A stretch of DNA of 64,000 nucleotides from Hyphomicrobiales bacterium (GTDB lineage: Bacteria; Pseudomonadota; Alphaproteobacteria; Rhizobiales; Rhizobiaceae), in assembly GCA_900472785.1 (NCBI GenBank), contig UCJH01000009.1:10382-74381 (forward strand). The letters are read 5' to 3'. The first letter of the stretch is position 1. Every line of letters begins with the position of its first letter. The position numbers and the translations under genes were made by a program. The notes under the pieces were generated by a model that saw only the letters and a program-made list of their open reading frames with translations, made no database searches and was not told where the DNA came from. Positions 25,548 to 34,350 of the stretch are shown here, in pieces.

Positions 25548-25889
25548 ATGAACCACACCATGCTCTATGCGATGCTTGTTGCTGCCATCATCTTCGAAGT
25601 GCTGGGCACTTCGGCGATGCAGGCCGCGCAGCATTTCACGCGTCTCGTGCCGACGCTGGTGATGGTAGGTTGTTACGCCATCGCCTTCTATTTTCTGTCC
25701 TACACGCTCAAGGTCATTCCGGTCGGTATCGCCTATGCCATCTGGAGCGGTCTCGGCATCGTGCTGATTTCGCTGGTGGGCGCCTTCTTCTTCGGGCAAA
25801 AGCTTGATTTGCCTGCTATTCTCGGTCTTGGGCTGATCATTGCCGGGGTTGTGGTTCTAAATCTCTTCTCCAAATCCACCTTCCACTAG
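25548..25889 (+). CDS. Small multidrug resistance (EmrE/QacE-like) efflux protein
   Basis: 113 residues with four membrane helices and close overall similarity to EmrE. The essential membrane Glu is E17 in AAIIFEVLGT, equivalent to E14 of EmrE. VIPVGIAYAIWSGLGIVLISLVG, FFGQKLDLPAILG and LNLFSKSTFH are near-identical family blocks. It exchanges protons for lipophilic cations at the inner membrane. GGAG precedes the ATG. Cotranscribed with the TetR gene. Confidence 0.92.
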   Translation: MNHTMLYAMLVAAIIFEVLGTSAMQAAQHFTRLVPTLVMVGCYAIAFYFLSYTLKVIPVGIAYAIWSGLGIVLISLVGAFFFGQKLDLPAILGLGLIIAGVVVLNLFSKSTFH

Positions 25890-25944
25890 CTGAAAATCCT
25901 TTTGAATTTTTCCTTGCAAAAGTCATGTTCCGACTTTATCGCTG

Positions 25945-25968
25945 AAAATTGAAAGCGGTTTCAATTTT
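25945..25968. promoter_or_regulatory. LacI-type operator upstream of thuA
   Basis: TTGAAAGCGGTTTCAA (25949-25964), extended by AAAA and TTTT, gives perfect 10-base arms around GCGG with the central CG typical of LacI-family operators. It is 75-98 bases upstream of thuA, and a LacI-family gene lies at the end of the thuAB unit. Candidate binding site for that repressor. Confidence 0.65.
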
Positions 25969-26042
25969 AGCGTCTGCTTGTGTCCAACACGCTTTCGGCT
26001 TTGCTGAAAGAGGCCGGCGCGCGGCAAAAGAGGAAGTTGATC

Positions 26043-26828
26043 ATGACTATACGAACCGTCGTCTGGGGCGAGAATATCCATGAGCAGACCAACGATGTCG
26101 TGAGAGGCATCTATCCGAACGGCATGCACAATACGATTGCCGCTTCGCTGAATACTGATGTCGGCCTCGAGGCAACGACCGCCACGCTGCAGGAGCCGGA
26201 ACACGGCCTGAGCGTCGAGCGCCTCGCCAACACCGACGTGCTGCTCTGGTGGGGGCATAAGGATCACGGCGCCGTTTCCGACGAGATCGTCGAGCGCGTC
26301 GCCAAGCGCGTCTGGGAAGGCATGGGCCTAATCGTCCTGCATTCCGGCCATTTTTCGAAGCCTTTCAAACGGTTGATGGGCACGCCCTGCGCATTGAAAT
26401 GGCGCGAGGCAGGCGAACGTGAACGCCTCTGGGTGATCAATCCTCGCCACCCGATCGCCGAGGGGCTGGACGAGAACTTCGTGCTGGAGAACGAGGAAAT
26501 GTACGGCGAGCAGTTTTCGGTTCCCGAGCCTCTCGAAACCGTCTTCATCTCCTGGTTTGCCGGCGGCGAGGTGTTCCGCTCCGGCCTGACCTGGCGCCGG
26601 GGCGCGGGCAATATCTTCTACTTCCGCCCGGGTCACGAGACCTATCCGACCTATCACGACGGCAATGTCCAGAAGGTTCTGCGCAATGCCGTGAAGTGGG
26701 CCTACAATCCGCAGGGGACCTACAGCGCCATTCACGATGCACCGAACGTGCCGGTGGAAAACGCTCTGGAGCCGATCGTCGAGCGCGGTCCGAAGCTGCA
26801 CCAGGCCGGTGAAGCCGGATATAAGTGA
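26043..26828 (+). CDS. thuA: ThuA trehalose utilisation protein
   Basis: 261-residue ThuA-family protein (class I glutamine amidotransferase-like fold): [36 protein letters not shown] at the start, [39 protein letters not shown], and [22 protein letters not shown]. In Ensifer meliloti ThuA and ThuB act in breakdown of trehalose, maltitol and sucrose via 3-keto derivatives. Start at 26043 with AGAGGAAG upstream; an in-frame start at 25980 is rejected. thuB starts 8 bases after the stop. The thuEFGK transporter genes that usually precede it are absent here. Confidence 0.92.
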   Translation: MTIRTVVWGENIHEQTNDVVRGIYPNGMHNTIAASLNTDVGLEATTATLQEPEHGLSVERLANTDVLLWWGHKDHGAVSDEIVERVAKRVWEGMGLIVLHSGHFSKPFKRLMGTPCALKWREAGERERLWVINPRHPIAEGLDENFVLENEEMYGEQFSVPEPLETVFISWFAGGEVFRSGLTWRRGAGNIFYFRPGHETYPTYHDGNVQKVLRNAVKWAYNPQGTYSAIHDAPNVPVENALEPIVERGPKLHQAGEAGYK

Positions 26829-26836
26829 GGTCAGCC

Positions 26837-27880
26837 ATGCGTCTTCTCATTCTCGGAACCGGCGGCATGGCGAACACCCATGCCATGAATTTCTCGACCA
26901 TCAAGGGCGTGGAACTGGTGGCTGCGGTCGATGTCGATCTCGCCACGGCACGCGCCTTTGCGTTGCGTCACGATATCGCCAACACCTTCACCTCGCTCTC
27001 CGAGGCGATCGCATGGGGCGAGTTCGACGCGGTCGCCAACGTCACGCCCGACCGCATACATCACCTGACGACGCTGGCGCTGCTTGCGGCCGGCAAGCAC
27101 GTGCTTTGCGAAAAGCCGCTGGCGGAAAACTATGCCAAGGCCGACGAAATGGCCGCAGCCGCGGAAAAATCCGGGCTGGTCGCCATGGTCAACCTGACCT
27201 ATCGCAACGTCGCCGAAATCCAGAAGGCCCGCCAGATGGTGCTCGCCGGTGAGATCGGCACCGTGCGCCATGTCGAGGCCTCCTATCTGCAGAGCTGGCT
27301 CGTCTCCAAGGCCTGGGGCGACTGGTCGACGGAAACGCAGTGGCTGTGGCGGCTGTCGACCAAGCACGGCTCGAACGGCGTGCTCGGCGATGTCGGCATC
27401 CATATTCTCGACTTTGCCGGTTACGGCGCCGCAACCGATGTGGAGCATGTCTTCGCGCGGTTGAAGACCTTCGACAAGGCGCCGGGAAACCGGATCGGCG
27501 ACTACGATCTCGACGCCAACGACAGCTTCACCATGACGGCGGAATTCGCCAACGGTGCCATGGGCGTGATCCATGCCAGCCGCTGGGCGACCGGCCATCT
27601 CAACGAACTGCGCCTGCGCATGCACGGCGAAAAGGGGGCGATCGAGGTCATCCACACGCCGGAAGGCTCGACGCTTCGCGCCTGCCTCGGTGCTGACGTC
27701 GAAACGGGGGCCTGGAAGGACGTCGATGCCGGCAACGTGCTGACGAACTACCAGCGTTTCGCCGATGCCGTCCATGCCCGCAAGAGCGTCGAACCGGGTT
27801 TCCGCCACGCCGCCAACCTGCAGAAGGTGCTGGATCTCGCCATGCTGACGGAAAAGCAACGGCGCGAGCTAACGGTCTGA
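26837..27880 (+). CDS. thuB: ThuB oxidoreductase (Gfo/Idh/MocA family)
   Basis: 347 residues. N-terminal Rossmann fold LLILGTGGMANTHAMNF, the family motif LCEKPLAENYAKADEMA (Lys of EKP is catalytic), and a C-terminal alpha/beta domain with KHGSNGVLGDVGIHILDFAGY. It oxidises disaccharides at C3 with NAD(P). GAGGTC precedes the ATG. Its last 12 bases overlap the end of the convergent LacI-type gene. Confidence 0.92.
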   Translation: MRLLILGTGGMANTHAMNFSTIKGVELVAAVDVDLATARAFALRHDIANTFTSLSEAIAWGEFDAVANVTPDRIHHLTTLALLAAGKHVLCEKPLAENYAKADEMAAAAEKSGLVAMVNLTYRNVAEIQKARQMVLAGEIGTVRHVEASYLQSWLVSKAWGDWSTETQWLWRLSTKHGSNGVLGDVGIHILDFAGYGAATDVEHVFARLKTFDKAPGNRIGDYDLDANDSFTMTAEFANGAMGVIHASRWATGHLNELRLRMHGEKGAIEVIHTPEGSTLRACLGADVETGAWKDVDAGNVLTNYQRFADAVHARKSVEPGFRHAANLQKVLDLAMLTEKQRRELTV

Positions 27881-28891
27881 CGGACAGACCCCCGTCGAGT
27901 TGCGGATCACCAGTTCCACCGGCCAGACCTCACGCAGGTCGCTGGCCGGTATTCCCTGCAAAAGCTCCAAAACCATCTCGCCGATCCGGGCGCCTGCCGC
28001 GCGGATCGAGGACCGCGTCGTCGACAGCGTCGGCACGAGATTGTCCGGGCTGATGTAGGGAAAGACGTCGTCATGGGCGATCAGCGAGATGTCCTCGCCC
28101 ACTTTCAAACCCGAAATCCGGATGGCGCGCATGGCGCCGAGCGCCGACATCATGGAACCGGCGAGAACGGCCGTCGGGCGTTCATCCAGCTTGAGGAACC
28201 CCTGCATCAGGCGAAAGCCCATCTCGTCGGTGAATTCGCCATTGCCGGACAGGTCCGGATCGACAGCGATGTCGCGGGCTTCAAGCGCCGCCCGGTAGCC
28301 TTCGTGCCGATGATCGGCGAAGACGCGTCCGCGATGGCCGTTGAGAAAGCCGATGCGGCGGTGCCCGAGATCGAGCAGATGGCTGGTCGCCTGGCGGATG
28401 GCGCCGAAATTGTCGATGTCGAGCCAGCCGAAATCGCCTTCCGCTTCTGTGCGACCGTGTACGATGAAGGGCAGGCGCAGCTTGGTGAGCAAGGCGATGC
28501 GCGGGTCTTCGGTAAACGGCGAATGCAGGATGACGGCATCGACGCGCTTGCTCGCCGCGAGCCTGCGATAGGTGTTGAGTTCGGCTTCGGGCGAATCGAC
28601 CGTCGATACGAGGATATCCACCTCGTCCTGCTGCAGCCGTGTGCCGAGGCCACCCATGAATTCGCTCGTGTGCGGGCCGAATTGTCCGCCCCCGCGAAAG
28701 ACAATGCCGATGGCGCCGACGCGGCCGGTCGCAAGACCAAGCGCGCTCGTGTTCGGGCGGTAGCCGTATTCGAGAGCAGCCTTCAGCACCCGCTCGCGTG
28801 TTGCCTGCTTGACCTCGGGATAACCGCTCAGCGCACGGCTCACCGTCGTCTGCGACAAGGCAAGCCGGCTTGCAAATTCCTTGAGGTTCAT
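27869..28891 (-). CDS. LacI-family transcriptional regulator (probable thuAB repressor)
   Basis: 340 residues. The LacI HTH MNLKEFASRLALSQTTVSRALSGYPEVKQATRERV opens the protein, with the hinge ALEYGYRPNTSALGL, and the periplasmic-binding-like effector domain ends ...ELLQGIPASDLREVWPVELVIRNST, a standard LacI/GalR C-terminus. Start at 28891; the open frame upstream to 29038 is Arg/Pro-rich and overlaps the next gene's end. Tail-to-tail with thuB (12-base overlap). It matches the usual ThuR partner of thu genes and likely binds 25945-25968. Confidence 0.85.
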   Translation of the reverse strand: MNLKEFASRLALSQTTVSRALSGYPEVKQATRERVLKAALEYGYRPNTSALGLATGRVGAIGIVFRGGGQFGPHTSEFMGGLGTRLQQDEVDILVSTVDSPEAELNTYRRLAASKRVDAVILHSPFTEDPRIALLTKLRLPFIVHGRTEAEGDFGWLDIDNFGAIRQATSHLLDLGHRRIGFLNGHRGRVFADHRHEGYRAALEARDIAVDPDLSGNGEFTDEMGFRLMQGFLKLDERPTAVLAGSMMSALGAMRAIRISGLKVGEDISLIAHDDVFPYISPDNLVPTLSTTRSSIRAAGARIGEMVLELLQGIPASDLREVWPVELVIRNSTGVCPSDR

Positions 28892-28940
28892 GCGTGGTCG
28901 TCCTTGTGTGCTTCTCCTTTTAGGACGCTTTTGGCAACGA

Positions 28941-29981
28941 TCAAAGGGGGAGGGGCGGGATGCCGTCGCGGATGCGGGCCGAAAAGTCTGGTGCTGTGTC
29001 GGCGGCCTCTGCCCGCGTGCCGATCCGTCCCGCGGCACGCAACTGCTCCACGGTGAAGCCGGGCGTCAGGCCTTTCACTGTTTCGATGTACTCGGGCAGG
29101 TAACCGGAAAAGATCAGCCTGTAGTCGAGCGGCAGGTCGGGGACGATGCGGGCGACCATGTCGTAGACGATCGTCGTACAGTTGGCGGTGATCGTGTTGT
29201 AGAAACGCGGCGTCTCGGTCAGGCTGTTGGCTTCATCGACATAGGCCATGAAGAGCGAGCGCATGGCCGGTTTGGCCATTCTGATCCGGTAGAGATAGAC
29301 GTCTTCCTTGCGGACATTCGTGCGCAGCCGGACGATGTCGCGCTCGTCGGCGGCGATCACGCTGGTCTCGAATTCCTTGAAGAAGCCGCCGATTTCCGAA
29401 AACCGTTCGTGTTTCTCCTTGCGGATTTCCACTGAAAAAGTCACGAAGCGACCATCCGTGAAGCCGAACGAGACGAGCGTGTGGGCAATCGCCGGGCTCG
29501 ACCAGTAGGATAAAAGCAGATCAACGGAAGCCAGCGTGTCGAGGTCGTAGCTCCGGGTTTCCCATTTCGCCGTGTAGTCGCTCTCGGTGCGCCAGTCGAA
29601 GTTTCTGACATTGGCCAGCGTCACTTCCGGGCCGTTGACGACGGCGGCGGTCATGTGCGCCAGTTCGTCCGCCCAGTCGCGATCGTTGCTGGCCGGGATT
29701 GCACCCCACCAGGAGAGAAGGCCGGCGATCGCCAGCGGATAGACCAGCGCTGCCAGCCGGGACATACGCCGCAGATAGACGATCAGGCAAAGGAGGGACA
29801 GAAGCACCCAGACGCACGCTGCTGCAATGCGCAGGGCCGGCCCTGCTGGCATCTGGTAGTAAAGGGCAAACGCGCCCCAGACGGCAAAGCCCAGAATGGC
29901 CAAGGCGAAGATTCCGCGCAGCACGGTGCCGAGGACATGCCGGCGCATGTGCGCCGGTTCAGCCGACTTCTCCTGCGTCAT
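28941..29981 (-). CDS. DUF4105 membrane protein
   Basis: 346 residues. Three N-terminal helices (GTVLRGIFALAILGFAVWGAFALYY, LRIAAACVWVLLSLLCLIVYL, LAALVYPLAIAGLLSWWGA) anchor a periplasmic DUF4105 domain from about 100 on, with RNFDWRTESDY, FGFTDGRFVTFSVEIRKEKHE, and FYNTITANCTTIVYD, where the conserved N-C-T near residue 272 resembles a papain-like cysteine active site. Function unproven. It starts inside the stop codon of the hydrolase lipoprotein (ATGA at 29978-29981). Confidence 0.8.
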   Translation of the reverse strand: MTQEKSAEPAHMRRHVLGTVLRGIFALAILGFAVWGAFALYYQMPAGPALRIAAACVWVLLSLLCLIVYLRRMSRLAALVYPLAIAGLLSWWGAIPASNDRDWADELAHMTAAVVNGPEVTLANVRNFDWRTESDYTAKWETRSYDLDTLASVDLLLSYWSSPAIAHTLVSFGFTDGRFVTFSVEIRKEKHERFSEIGGFFKEFETSVIAADERDIVRLRTNVRKEDVYLYRIRMAKPAMRSLFMAYVDEANSLTETPRFYNTITANCTTIVYDMVARIVPDLPLDYRLIFSGYLPEYIETVKGLTPGFTVEQLRAAGRIGTRAEAADTAPDFSARIRDGIPPLPL

Positions 29982-31249
29982 TGCCCCACCGTGGAGCTGA
30001 TTGTGCCGCCCAGGCTGCGACCGAACTGATCGACCTGTCCCCTGTAGTTTTCCCGGGTCTTCGGATCGAAAATCAGGATGGGCGTGCTCACCGCGATGCT
30101 GGCAGCGCTGCCCACCGTCTGCGCTGTGCCGAGCGCCACGGCGCCGACGCGCTCGCCGATGCCGATATCGGAATCGGTCACTGTCTGGCCGGCGATCAGT
30201 CGGTTTCCGATCAGTTTGACCACCTCCGGGCTTTCGGCGAATTTGCCATGGTTCAGCTGGTCACCGCCCTTCAAGGCCGTGAGATCGAGGATCGTGATGT
30301 CGCCCGCCTTTTCCAGGGCGCTGCGATAGGGCTCCTGCGAAGGGTCGATCTGGCCCAACCGCTCGACATTGCCGGAAATCCGCCGTGATATGTTCAGCGC
30401 ACGATCGTCGCGAGACACGAAGATCGTGAACTTCGGCTTGTTCTTGCCCATCGCTTCCCACTGCTTGTGGAAAACATCGACGTCGAGATCGGGCGAAGCG
30501 AGTATGACATTCTTTATCTTCGGCGCCACACGCCCGTCGCGAATCGCCATCTGCCGCAATGCCTCGACCGTCAGCCACGATCCCATCGAATGCGCCATGA
30601 CTGTGACTTCGCCGATTGCCGGATCCTGCGATGCACGGCGCAACAACTCTTCCAGCGCATCGCGCGAGTAGTTGGTGCTTTCCTTGTCGTAATTATAGTC
30701 GAAGATCGAGGCGCGCGAGGGCCAGGTGAACATGACCGGCGCGACGTCCGTATTGGAATCGTGGACGATCTGCGCAAATCGATAGACCGCATCCTCATAG
30801 CGATTGTTGAAGCCATGCACGAAAATCAGGATGCGCCGGCTCTTCGGCAGGTGCGCCTTGAGCCAGGTTTCGGCTTGCGCCGGGGATTGCAGCGGTTTGA
30901 CGCTGACGGTCGAAAATTCCTTGGAGGGATCGGCCGGCAGTTTCTTCGGCCACTGGACCTGGCCGATCTCGCGGCCTGCGTCCGGCGGGATCGAAACCGT
31001 TATCTCCGCTGCCGACAATTGTTCGGCACGTTCGCCACCGTAGAGCACGCCCGGCTGATCGGAGGGTGCGCGGGTGGTGGCGACGAGAAGATCGACCTGA
31101 CTGGCGCCGGGGCTGGTTCCAGAAGGAATAAGGACACCCACCGGCTTTCCCACGCAGCCTGCCGCAAGCGCCATGAAGAGCAGCATTGCCATCTTTCGAA
31201 CATATGCCCTGGGAGCACGGACATCGCGGAGAATCCGATCATCGGTCAT
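29978..31249 (-). CDS. Alpha/beta hydrolase lipoprotein (DUF900)
   Basis: 423 residues. A lipoprotein signal (basic start, MAMLLFMALAAGC) has its lipid-attachment Cys at about residue 32. The hydrolase domain shows LIFVHGFNNRYEDAVYRFAQI, the nucleophile elbow VMAHSMGSWLTVEAL (Ser of HSMGS), and an Asp-containing ILASPDLDVDVF. DUF900 hydrolases are predicted esterases. Start at 31249 (GAGGA 11 bases upstream); ATG 31192 would also keep the lipobox. Operon with the DUF4105 gene downstream. Confidence 0.82.
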   Translation of the reverse strand: MTDDRILRDVRAPRAYVRKMAMLLFMALAAGCVGKPVGVLIPSGTSPGASQVDLLVATTRAPSDQPGVLYGGERAEQLSAAEITVSIPPDAGREIGQVQWPKKLPADPSKEFSTVSVKPLQSPAQAETWLKAHLPKSRRILIFVHGFNNRYEDAVYRFAQIVHDSNTDVAPVMFTWPSRASIFDYNYDKESTNYSRDALEELLRRASQDPAIGEVTVMAHSMGSWLTVEALRQMAIRDGRVAPKIKNVILASPDLDVDVFHKQWEAMGKNKPKFTIFVSRDDRALNISRRISGNVERLGQIDPSQEPYRSALEKAGDITILDLTALKGGDQLNHGKFAESPEVVKLIGNRLIAGQTVTDSDIGIGERVGAVALGTAQTVGSAASIAVSTPILIFDPKTRENYRGQVDQFGRSLGGTISSTVGQ

Positions 31250-31591
31250 TCTATTCTGCGTCCTCACAACTGGTCGCACGGTGCCCATTTCATTCGGGCA
31301 GCCGGATTGTCTGGGCCGCACCCTTGCCAGATTTTCCCGGGCGGCAACATCGGAATTATCAAGGAGCGTGCCGACTTTTCGCAATCCGCCCGGAAGTGTT
31401 GCATATTTTCTTGCTGCGCTTCGTGTCGCTTCCGTTTTAATTTGCGTCTTCTGATATATCAGTTTGTGTGGAAATCGTCTTCTGCCTCATTGTCAGGCGG
31501 TGATGAATTCAATAGCATTTATATGGATTTCTTCTGCACGACAGGTGATCGTGCCAGTTAATTGTCGGGATTTTAAAAGGAATTTTTCTTT
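31250..31591. promoter_or_regulatory. Divergent region with a perfect palindrome upstream of the dipeptidase operon
   Basis: This 342-base gap separates the hydrolase lipoprotein (minus) from the dipeptide operon (plus) and holds no gene I can support. It becomes AT-rich after about 31430. CTGATATATCAG at 31451-31462 is a perfect 12-base palindrome, like sites bound by GntR-type regulators, about 130 bases before the dipeptidase ATG. A poly-A/GGAA stretch just before 31592 serves as ribosome binding site. Confidence 0.4.
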
Positions 31592-32647
31592 ATGCAGGCG
31601 GTTTTCGATGGTCACAACGATGTCCTTCTGCGTCTGTGGAGCCATGCGAAGGCCGGGGCAGATCCCGTTGCCGAGTTCGTCGAGGGTATCTCCGAAGGGC
31701 ATATAGACGGCCCGCGGTCGCTGAAGGGCGGCCTCGTCGGCGGTCTCTGCGCAATCTACATTCCGTCCGGTGATCTTGTGCTGAAGCAGCCGGATGAGAA
31801 CGGCCACTATGCGACGCCGATGTCGGCGCCGCTGGAACGCCAGCCCTCGCTCGATATCGCGCTTGAGTTTTCAGCCATTGCCTTGCAGTTGGAGCGTGCG
31901 GGCGCCTGGAACCTCTGCCGCAGCACCGGCGAGATCCGGCAATCGATCGCCGAAGGCGTGTTTGCCGCCGTTCTCCATATGGAAGGGTGCGAGGCGATCG
32001 GTGCGGATCTTTCAGCGCTGGAAACCTTCTATGCCGCCGGCCTGCGCTCGCTCGGGCCGGTCTGGAGCCGCCACAATATCTTCGGTCATGGCGTGCCTTT
32101 CGCCTATCCGATGGATCCCGATACCGGACCAGGCCTGACCGCCGCGGGTTTTGATCTCGTCAAGGCATGCAATCGACTCGGCATCCTCATCGATCTCGCC
32201 CACATCACCGAAAAGGGCTTCTGGGACGTCGCCAAAACCTCCGATCAGCCGCTGATCGCCAGCCATTCCAATGCCCATGCGCTGACGCCGGTTGCCCGCA
32301 ACCTGACCGACCGGCAGCTCGACGCCATTCGCGACAGCAAGGGTCTTGCCGGCCTCAACTACGCGACGACCATGTTGCGCCCCGACGGCCAGGAAAATGC
32401 CAAAACGCCGCTCAGCGACATGGTCCGCCATGTCGACTACATGGTCGAGCGCATGGGGATCGACTGTGTCGCACTCGGATCGGACTTCGATGGCGCAACC
32501 ATTCCGGAAGAGATTAGCGATGCGGCCGGCAACCAGAGCCTGATTGCAGCACTTCGGGCCGCCGGATATGGTGACGCCGAATTGACAAAAATATGCCGGG
32601 AAAACTGGCTGAGGGTTTTGGCTCAAGCCTGGCATGAAGCCGACTGA
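31592..32647 (+). CDS. Membrane dipeptidase (peptidase M19, renal dipeptidase family)
   Basis: 351-residue zinc dipeptidase. Metal ligands are visible: H8 and D10 in DGHND, E131 in LHMEGCEAIG, His in IDLAHITEKG and His in LIASHSNAHALTP. No signal peptide, so cytoplasmic. It would hydrolyse dipeptides, possibly D-amino-acid-containing or dehydropeptides, imported by the ABC transporter encoded just downstream (48-base gap). AAAGGAA precedes the ATG. Confidence 0.88.
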   Translation: MQAVFDGHNDVLLRLWSHAKAGADPVAEFVEGISEGHIDGPRSLKGGLVGGLCAIYIPSGDLVLKQPDENGHYATPMSAPLERQPSLDIALEFSAIALQLERAGAWNLCRSTGEIRQSIAEGVFAAVLHMEGCEAIGADLSALETFYAAGLRSLGPVWSRHNIFGHGVPFAYPMDPDTGPGLTAAGFDLVKACNRLGILIDLAHITEKGFWDVAKTSDQPLIASHSNAHALTPVARNLTDRQLDAIRDSKGLAGLNYATTMLRPDGQENAKTPLSDMVRHVDYMVERMGIDCVALGSDFDGATIPEEISDAAGNQSLIAALRAAGYGDAELTKICRENWLRVLAQAWHEAD

Positions 32648-32695
32648 GCCGAAAGACAGAAGCCCATCATGGGCTGAAAACAAGGGAACAGAACG

Positions 32696-34336
32696 ATGAT
32701 GCACTCGATGAACAAGCACTTCCGAATGTTGACCGCAAGCGCCGCCATGTCGCTGATCCTGATGGCAGGCGCGCCGGCTTTTGCCGAAACGCCGGCCGAT
32801 ACGCTGGTCGAGGGTTTCGCCTTCGACGATATCATCACCATGGACCCGGGCGAGGCCTTCGAGCTTTCGACCGCCGAAATCACCGCCAATACCTACAGCT
32901 ATCTCGTCCGCCTCGATCTCAACGACACGTCGAAGATCGTCGGCGATCTTGCAGAGAGCTGGACGGTTTCCGATGATGGCCTGACCTATACGTTCAAGCT
33001 GAAGCCCGGCCTGAAGTTCGCCTCCGGCAACCCGATCACGGCGGAAGACGTTGCCTATTCGTTCGAGCGCGTCGTCAAGCTCGACAAGAGCCCGGCCTTC
33101 ATTCTCACCCAGTTCGGCCTGACCGGCGACAACATTGCCGAGAAAGCCAAGGCTGCCGACGCAAATACCTTCGTCTTCACCGTCGACAAGGCCTATGCGC
33201 CGAGCTTCGTCCTCAACTGCCTGACGGCAACGGTGGGCTCCGTCGTCGACAAGAAGCTGGTTCTCGAACATGTCGCCGCCGTTACCCCGTCGGACGAATA
33301 CAAGTACGACAATGATTTTGGCAATGCCTGGCTGAAGACCGGCTATGCCGGCTCCGGCGCATTCAAGCTGCGCGAATGGCGCGCCAACGAAGTTGTCGTG
33401 CTTGAGCGCAACGACAACTACTTCGGTGAGAAGGCGCCGCTTGCCCGTGTCATCTATCGTCACATGAAGGAAAGCTCCGGCCAACGCCTGGCACTGGAAA
33501 ACGGCGATATCGACGTCGCCCGCAATCTTGAGCCCGGCGATCTCGAGGCGGTCTCCAAGAATACGGATCTCGCCAGCACCAGCGCGCCGAAGGGCACCGT
33601 CTACTATTTCAGCCTCAACCAGAAGAACCCCAACCTTGCCAAGCCTGAAGTGGCAGAAGCTTTCAAGTATCTCGTCGACTATGACGCGATCGGCTCGACC
33701 CTGATCAAGGGCATCGGCGAAATCCACCAAACCTTCCTGCCGAAGGGCGTTCTCGGCGAACTGCAGGAAAACCCTTACAAGCTGGACGTGGCCAAGGCCA
33801 AGGAACTGCTTGCCAAGGCTGGCCTTGCCGATGGCTTCTCAGTGACCATGGATGTGCGCAACACGCAGCCGGTCACCGGCATTGCCGAATCCGTGCAGCA
33901 AACGTTGGCGCAGGCCAACATCAAGATGGAAATCATCCCCGGCGACGGCAAGCAGACGCTGACCAAATATCGCGCCCGCACGCACGACATCTATATCGGC
34001 CAGTGGGGACAGGATTATTTCGATCCGAACTCCAATGCCGAAACCTTCACCGTCAACCCGGACAATTCCGACGAGGGCAAGGTGAAGACGCTCGCCTGGC
34101 GCAACACCTGGGATGTTCCGAAGGAATGGACGGAACAGAGCAAGGCGGCACTTCTCGAGAAGGATGCCACGAAACGTGCCGACATGTACAAGGACCTGCA
34201 GAAGAAGGTGCTTGAGAAGAGCCCGTTCGTGATCGTCTTCCAGCAGACGGAAGTCGCGGGCTACAGCGGCAAGCTGAAAGGCTTCAAACTCGGCCCGAGC
34301 TTCGACACCAACTACGTCTTCACGGTTTCCAAGTAG
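32696..34336 (+). CDS. Peptide ABC transporter substrate-binding protein (family 5)
   Basis: 546-residue DppA/OppA-type binding protein. Signal peptide in residues 1-30 (MLTASAAMSLILMAGAPAFA, cleavage before ETPADT). The signature region VGDLAESWTVSDDGLTYTFKLKPGLKFASGNPITAEDVAYSFERV is intact. It would capture di- or oligopeptides in the periplasm for the following permeases. AAGGGAACAGAACG precedes tandem ATGs (32696, 32699). Confidence 0.88.
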   Translation: MMHSMNKHFRMLTASAAMSLILMAGAPAFAETPADTLVEGFAFDDIITMDPGEAFELSTAEITANTYSYLVRLDLNDTSKIVGDLAESWTVSDDGLTYTFKLKPGLKFASGNPITAEDVAYSFERVVKLDKSPAFILTQFGLTGDNIAEKAKAADANTFVFTVDKAYAPSFVLNCLTATVGSVVDKKLVLEHVAAVTPSDEYKYDNDFGNAWLKTGYAGSGAFKLREWRANEVVVLERNDNYFGEKAPLARVIYRHMKESSGQRLALENGDIDVARNLEPGDLEAVSKNTDLASTSAPKGTVYYFSLNQKNPNLAKPEVAEAFKYLVDYDAIGSTLIKGIGEIHQTFLPKGVLGELQENPYKLDVAKAKELLAKAGLADGFSVTMDVRNTQPVTGIAESVQQTLAQANIKMEIIPGDGKQTLTKYRARTHDIYIGQWGQDYFDPNSNAETFTVNPDNSDEGKVKTLAWRNTWDVPKEWTEQSKAALLEKDATKRADMYKDLQKKVLEKSPFVIVFQQTEVAGYSGKLKGFKLGPSFDTNYVFTVSK

Positions 34337-34350
34337 GCCGGGGACCGCCG

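Noticed and set aside
32012-33730. A 572-codon minus-strand frame opposite the dipeptidase and peptide-binding protein.
   Set aside because: Composition typical of antisense translation; overlaps two recognised genes.
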